Shown: piece by piece, positions 60,300 to 64,000 of the stretch
Layout of the letters: every line of letters starts with the position of its first letter
Numbering within the stretch: position 1 is the first letter of the stretch
Source: Tetraselmis striata
Taxonomy: Eukaryota > Chlorophyta > Chlorodendrophyceae > Chlorodendrales > Chlorodendraceae
Assembly: GCA_006384855.1 (NCBI GenBank)
Contig: VCJN01002153.1
Span: 47,845-111,844 of the forward strand
Direction: 5' to 3'
Length of the DNA: 64,000 nucleotides
Position numbers and translations under genes: made by a program
Notes under the pieces: generated by a model
What the model saw: the letters and a program-made list of their open reading frames with translations, nothing else
Database searches by the model: none
What the model was told of the DNA's origin: nothing

Positions 60300-62657
60300 C
60301 TGCGGACGGACGCCGCTTTGGTTAAGGCCCCACTATGCGCGCTGCCACCGCCGCTGATGGGCAGTACTCTGCATAAAGCGCGAGGCAGGTCCGGGCAGCA
60401 GCGCACCATGATAAGAGCAAGTCAGGGCTGATAGCGGGGCATGCGGCTGCTGGCCGACTGACTGTCCGGCACGTAGGCTCTCGGCGAAGGTGTGAAACAG
60501 GCGACAAGCTGACAGGGTATTCGCGGGTGGGGGTGAGGGGGAGGGGGCTCTTTAAGGCTGCTGGTCTTATCTACTGCGAATGGAGGGCGTGACGACTACT
60601 GCCGATAAGCTGGCAGCAGGCGGCTGCTGCTACGCTTGCGCTGATGCCGTCGACTCTCTTCTGTCGGCTGGCCGGCTGCTATCGTCCTGGCGGCCGGCGC
60701 GTCATCACGTGGTCCCCCGCGTCAGCAGCGCTGCCCCCCGCGTCCGGCGGATGAAGCGCGCTGAATAATACCGCTACCGATAAATATTACTGAGCGCAAG
60801 AACATCCAAGAAGTATGGATTTTATAGACGAATAGATTACGCATATAAAACGATAAATATACCACACTACACGAATATATGTAGTTTGTTTTAATCGTCG
60901 CGCGATAATATTCCGCAGCTAGCATACTATCTATAGCTGCGGCTAGCCGTGCTCCGCACCGCTCCCTCTGATGGCCTCGACGTATCTGGCAGTCACCCTT
61001 CCGGCACATCCTGGTCACGTGTTGCCCTCGCTGTCGTCATCCCCCCCCCTCTCCCCCGGGCAAGCAGGGAGACCAGCCCTTGCCTGATATCATCTGAGCA
61101 CACCAATACTAGGTGTGTGGATCTCCTGGGTAGACGCAGGCAAGCGGGTCCTACCTCCCCCCAGGCGCCGGTGTCGGCCTCCGGAGCCAAAGCAGCAAGT
61201 GCGGACGAAACCCTAGGCCACCGGAACATACTCCCCGTCGCGGCACGCCTACGAAAGCAGCGGCACGATGGCTGGTGCGATGGCCGCGGCCCGCAGGCGG
61301 TTGCTGGCAGCTGCCTGCGCCCAGGTTCCCCCCTACCCCCCCTCCCCCACACCCTGCCTGCCTGCGTGCCCTCCAGGGCGAGGTGCATCTGCGCTGCTGC
61401 GGTTGGGTTTGCTGCGCCGACGCCGGCGCGCAACGTACGGCCTCCGCGCGAAATTTGCCTTCTCTTACCATCATATCGTCGGAGACTTTTGCATTTATTA
61501 TCAGCACGGGTAAAGAAATGGGCGATATTCGTCCGGCGTCATTCGAGCAGCACATTGTCAGCACTTTCTGGTGGCATGCTGTCAGCCTGGCGGGCGCTCT
61601 TTGCCTCCTCCTACTCGCCTGCCCGTCTGACCGTTACACTCCACGTGCTGTTGCGCAACCGTTACTTTAAACACGCCGTACCGCGCCATATCATCACACA
61701 TGGTGCTCTTATTTGCCGAAAGGTCTAGGCACAGCAAGGCTGCACTCCGATGGCAGACCTCCCACCCAGCGCCCTCATCTGTCCAAACAAAATACCACGC
61801 ACCCTCACACGGTGCACATTACGCTTTGCTCCGAAGCCACGCTAAAGAGTAACCGTGTGATCTTATAGCAGCAGTCGAAATGCCCACACCTGCAAAGATA
61901 CCCATTTGGACACATTAACTTCAACTGGCAACATTCTACCCGCAGGCTGAGACTCTCAGCGTGGCGAATCTCTCTCGTGGCTTTGCCTCACCGGTGCGCC
62001 GACCCAGCCTGCCGATTCATGCTTACAGGCCTGCTGCCTGCGGCTCCACATACGCCTCATTTGCCACAGCCAATCCAGCCGCTGCCACTAGCAGTGTATG
62101 ATTCCGCCTTCCACCCGCGTGAGGCGGTGACGCGCCGAGCAGCATTTGCCTGCCTGTGCGCACATCCAGCGAGGGTGGGCGGGGAAGGAGGGCTGATTCT
62201 TGTACTTGCCGCTGGCAGGCGTCACAGGGGATGACGACCGCCGCAAAAGGCGTCCAAGGGTGAGCCCCTAGCCCCCTGTCCCCCCCATCATGGAACAATG
62301 ACAAGCAACTGCCGGTCTACAACATGGCCTTGCAGGAAATGTACACCGTCGCGTAAGGATTCATGAAAGCCATTCCCTTGATTACGCGCAGGGGGGGGGG
62401 GGGGGGGGGGGGGCTAATCATTCCAATTTGTTGCGTATTCAGTAAATTGCATCCACGCTATGGCTACGTGTGCGAGTAAGTTTCGGAATGAATATAGAAC
62501 CCCACGCTTCATCGAGGGGGGCATGAGCTCGTCAGCGGGGTGTGAATGACAGTGTAAGGTCATCTAGCCGGCCGATTGAAGACATACATGCGGGGGATCT
62601 GCGCCATTTTTGCAGCTAAGTGTGTATTCACTCCGCCGGGGAACGGCGACATGGCAC
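60300..62657. other. Intergenic, with a possible first exon of the DLST gene
   Basis: Any first exon of the minus-strand methyltransferase/SPF30 gene should lie just above 60300 but was not identified. An AT-rich stretch spans 60760-60950. At 61268-61324 a 19-codon frame (MAGAMAAARRRLLAAACAQ) ends at a CAG/GT and would splice in phase to 62670, giving an alternative presequence for DLST. A 29-nt G-tract lies at about 62391-62413. Nothing else is recognised. Confidence 0.45.
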
Positions 62658-63509
62658 ATGTATATGCAGCTGAGGCCCCCGGTATTGTCCCCCCTGCGCA
62701 GCCTGCCCGATATCAGCAGCGCCGTGGGGGCGTGCCGGAGGGCGGCGGCGCTGCAGCCAGCGTGGCGCGGACGGCTGTTCCACGCCAGCGCGGCTGCGCA
62801 GGAGCCATTCAAGGTGCTCGTGCCCTCCATGGGCGACTCCATCACCGAGGGGACGCTCTGCGCGCTGGAGAAGGCCGTCGGTGCGTGCGGCTGTGCTCCC
62901 CCTCCCACTTATCTCCCCGCCACGAGGCAAACGGGTTTCACTGTTGCCAGTCCTGTCGGGGGAACGGGAGGGGGAGAGCAAATTGAACTGCCGGCCGCGG
63001 GCTCACCCACGCTGCACCGCCGCCGCCCGCAGGTGACATTGTCCGGGAAGACGACGTGATTGCGCAGATCGAGACGGACAAGGTCACCATCGACGTGCGC
63101 TACACCGACTCAGTGGCCGGCACCATCACCGAGATCCCGGTGAGCGTGGACGACACAGTGGTGCTGGAACAGGTCATCTGCGTGGTGGAGAAGGGCAATG
63201 TGGACGAGGCTGCGGCCAAGCCGGCGGAGTCCAAGCCGGCGGAGTCCAAGCCGGCGGAGTCCAAGCCGGCGGAGCCCAAGCCGGCGGAGCCCGCCAAGGC
63301 GGAGGCGTCCGCCGAGCCCGCCAAGGCAGCCGCACCCAAGGCGGCCAAGGTGAGGCCTTTCATGTATCTGCCTCTCCCGCACCACGCAGCCACCCATCCT
63401 CCTCCTCGGGAATGCTTTGCCTGAGATCTGGGCCGTGCCTGTGCCTGTGGTAGGCTGCACCTGCACCGCCAGCTGAGGAGCCGGCCGATGGCCCGGTCGT
63501 GCGCGAGAG
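62658..63509 (+). CDS. 2-oxoglutarate dehydrogenase E2 (dihydrolipoyl succinyltransferase), 5' part
   Basis: E2 core of the mitochondrial 2-oxoglutarate dehydrogenase complex (TCA cycle), which transfers succinyl groups from lipoyl-lysine to CoA. Exons: to 62880, 63033-63349 and 63454-63509, phases matching. The presequence is Arg/Ala-rich and ends near FHASAAAQEPF. The lipoyl domain runs from FKVLVPSMGDSITEGTL to VLEQVICVVEKG, with the lipoylated lysine in ETDKVTIDV. A linker follows with five (E/P)SKPA-type repeats and a second Ala/Pro linker reaching VVRER, where the catalytic domain should begin. That domain is not visible before the window end, so it lies beyond a long intron or is missing. 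Start taken at ATG 62658; splicing from 61268-61324 is an alternative. Confidence 0.9.
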
Positions 63510-64000
63510 GTGCGCCCCTGGCCAACCGCCACGCCATCCCCGGTAGCTTATGCCCCCACACGCATCATCTCGCTCTCTTTCCCCCTTATGTCTTTGCGGG
63601 TCAGAAACCTGGACTGTACATAACTGTTACCAAGCATTTGGAGCGTGCGTTGAGTACTGTCTTGTCTCGGACCCCAAGCAGGCGATTTGTGTTCAGGCTG
63701 GGAGCCAGTTAACGTTCCGGCCAGATTCAAGACGCCGAGGGGCAGAGGGGGGGGGGGGGGGGGAGGGGGGGACTCCCATGTTTAGCCCTGCATTGAGGTC
63801 CGCGTTTTGGACGTGCATCTGGTACTGTATACCCGCATGTTATCAATCCCGCATTACTCGCAGAACTTGGTTATGCCAAGATGCAATGGGCGCTCAAGTG
63901 ATTGGTATTGCAAGTGCGAGTGCACCTATTGGTCGAGATCTGAGGCATTGTTATGTGCTCCTAGAGAGAAAGCGTGCTTGAAATCTTAAGCGGGCACCGT
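63510..64000 (+). other. Probable intron of the DLST gene to the window edge
   Basis: Starts with a GT donor at 63510 and contains a G-tract at about 63750-63770. No catalytic-domain exon recognised. Confidence 0.4.

Noticed and set aside
61268-61513. An independent gene in frame 61268-61513
   Set aside because: Only its first 19 codons look meaningful (presequence-like); the rest runs through a C-rich intron-like stretch, so it was kept only as an alternative DLST first exon.

Overview
This is a GC-rich nuclear window of a eukaryotic microalga, most likely a green alga (Chlorophyta). Seven genes are split by short GT-AG introns whose splice phases can mostly be matched. One protein is closest to the plant U6 m6A methyltransferase FIO1. 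Degenerate plant/green-algal telomere-type motifs (TTTAGGG, TTTTAGGG) are scattered through it, and the retrotransposon has the split-direct-repeat architecture known from Volvox kangaroo. A true Na+/Ca2+ exchanger also fits an alga better than a land plant. Nothing bacterial (operons, Shine-Dalgarno sites, CRISPR) was seen. The lineage is inferred, not proven.

Layout. 0.4-4.6 kb (+): Na+/Ca2+ exchanger with a C2-like cytoplasmic domain and two apparent +1 frameshifts. 5.8-10 kb (+): unrecognised multi-pass membrane protein whose last intron carries a 400-bp hexanucleotide satellite. 12.4-13.3 kb (+): methionine-R-sulfoxide reductase B. 13.8-15.9 kb (-): ADP-ribose/CDP-alcohol diphosphatase-like phosphoesterase that has lost metal-binding motifs. 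19.8-24.3 kb (-): DUF676 serine esterase in seven exons. 26.0-30.9 kb: tyrosine-recombinase retrotransposon (gag, RT-RNase H, recombinase) with A1-B1-A2-B2 repeats and several inactivating lesions. 31-36.3 kb: repeat-rich, gene-poor. 36.3-43.9 kb: a PIF/Harbinger element with TAA target-site duplication, inserted in an older LINE 3' end and itself carrying a 3.4-kb terminal-inverted-repeat element. 44-47.5 kb: decayed LINE. 48.0-49.5 kb (+): intact 483-aa intronless ORF beginning Met-Gly-Cys. 50-56.5 kb: repeats, a 5'-truncated LINE with target-site duplication and an 812-bp inverted-repeat element. 56.5-60.3 kb (-): METTL16/FIO1-type RNA methyltransferase whose upstream exons encode an SPF30-like helical hairpin in matching splice phase. 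62.7 kb to the right edge (+): mitochondrial 2-oxoglutarate dehydrogenase E2 (DLST), incomplete.

The host genes are not an obvious functional cluster. Two themes recur. Many introns carry a long C-tract immediately after the 5' splice site. At least six mobile-element insertions can be ordered by nesting. Several single-base frameshifts in otherwise conserved genes could be real decay or assembly errors; sequence alone does not decide.
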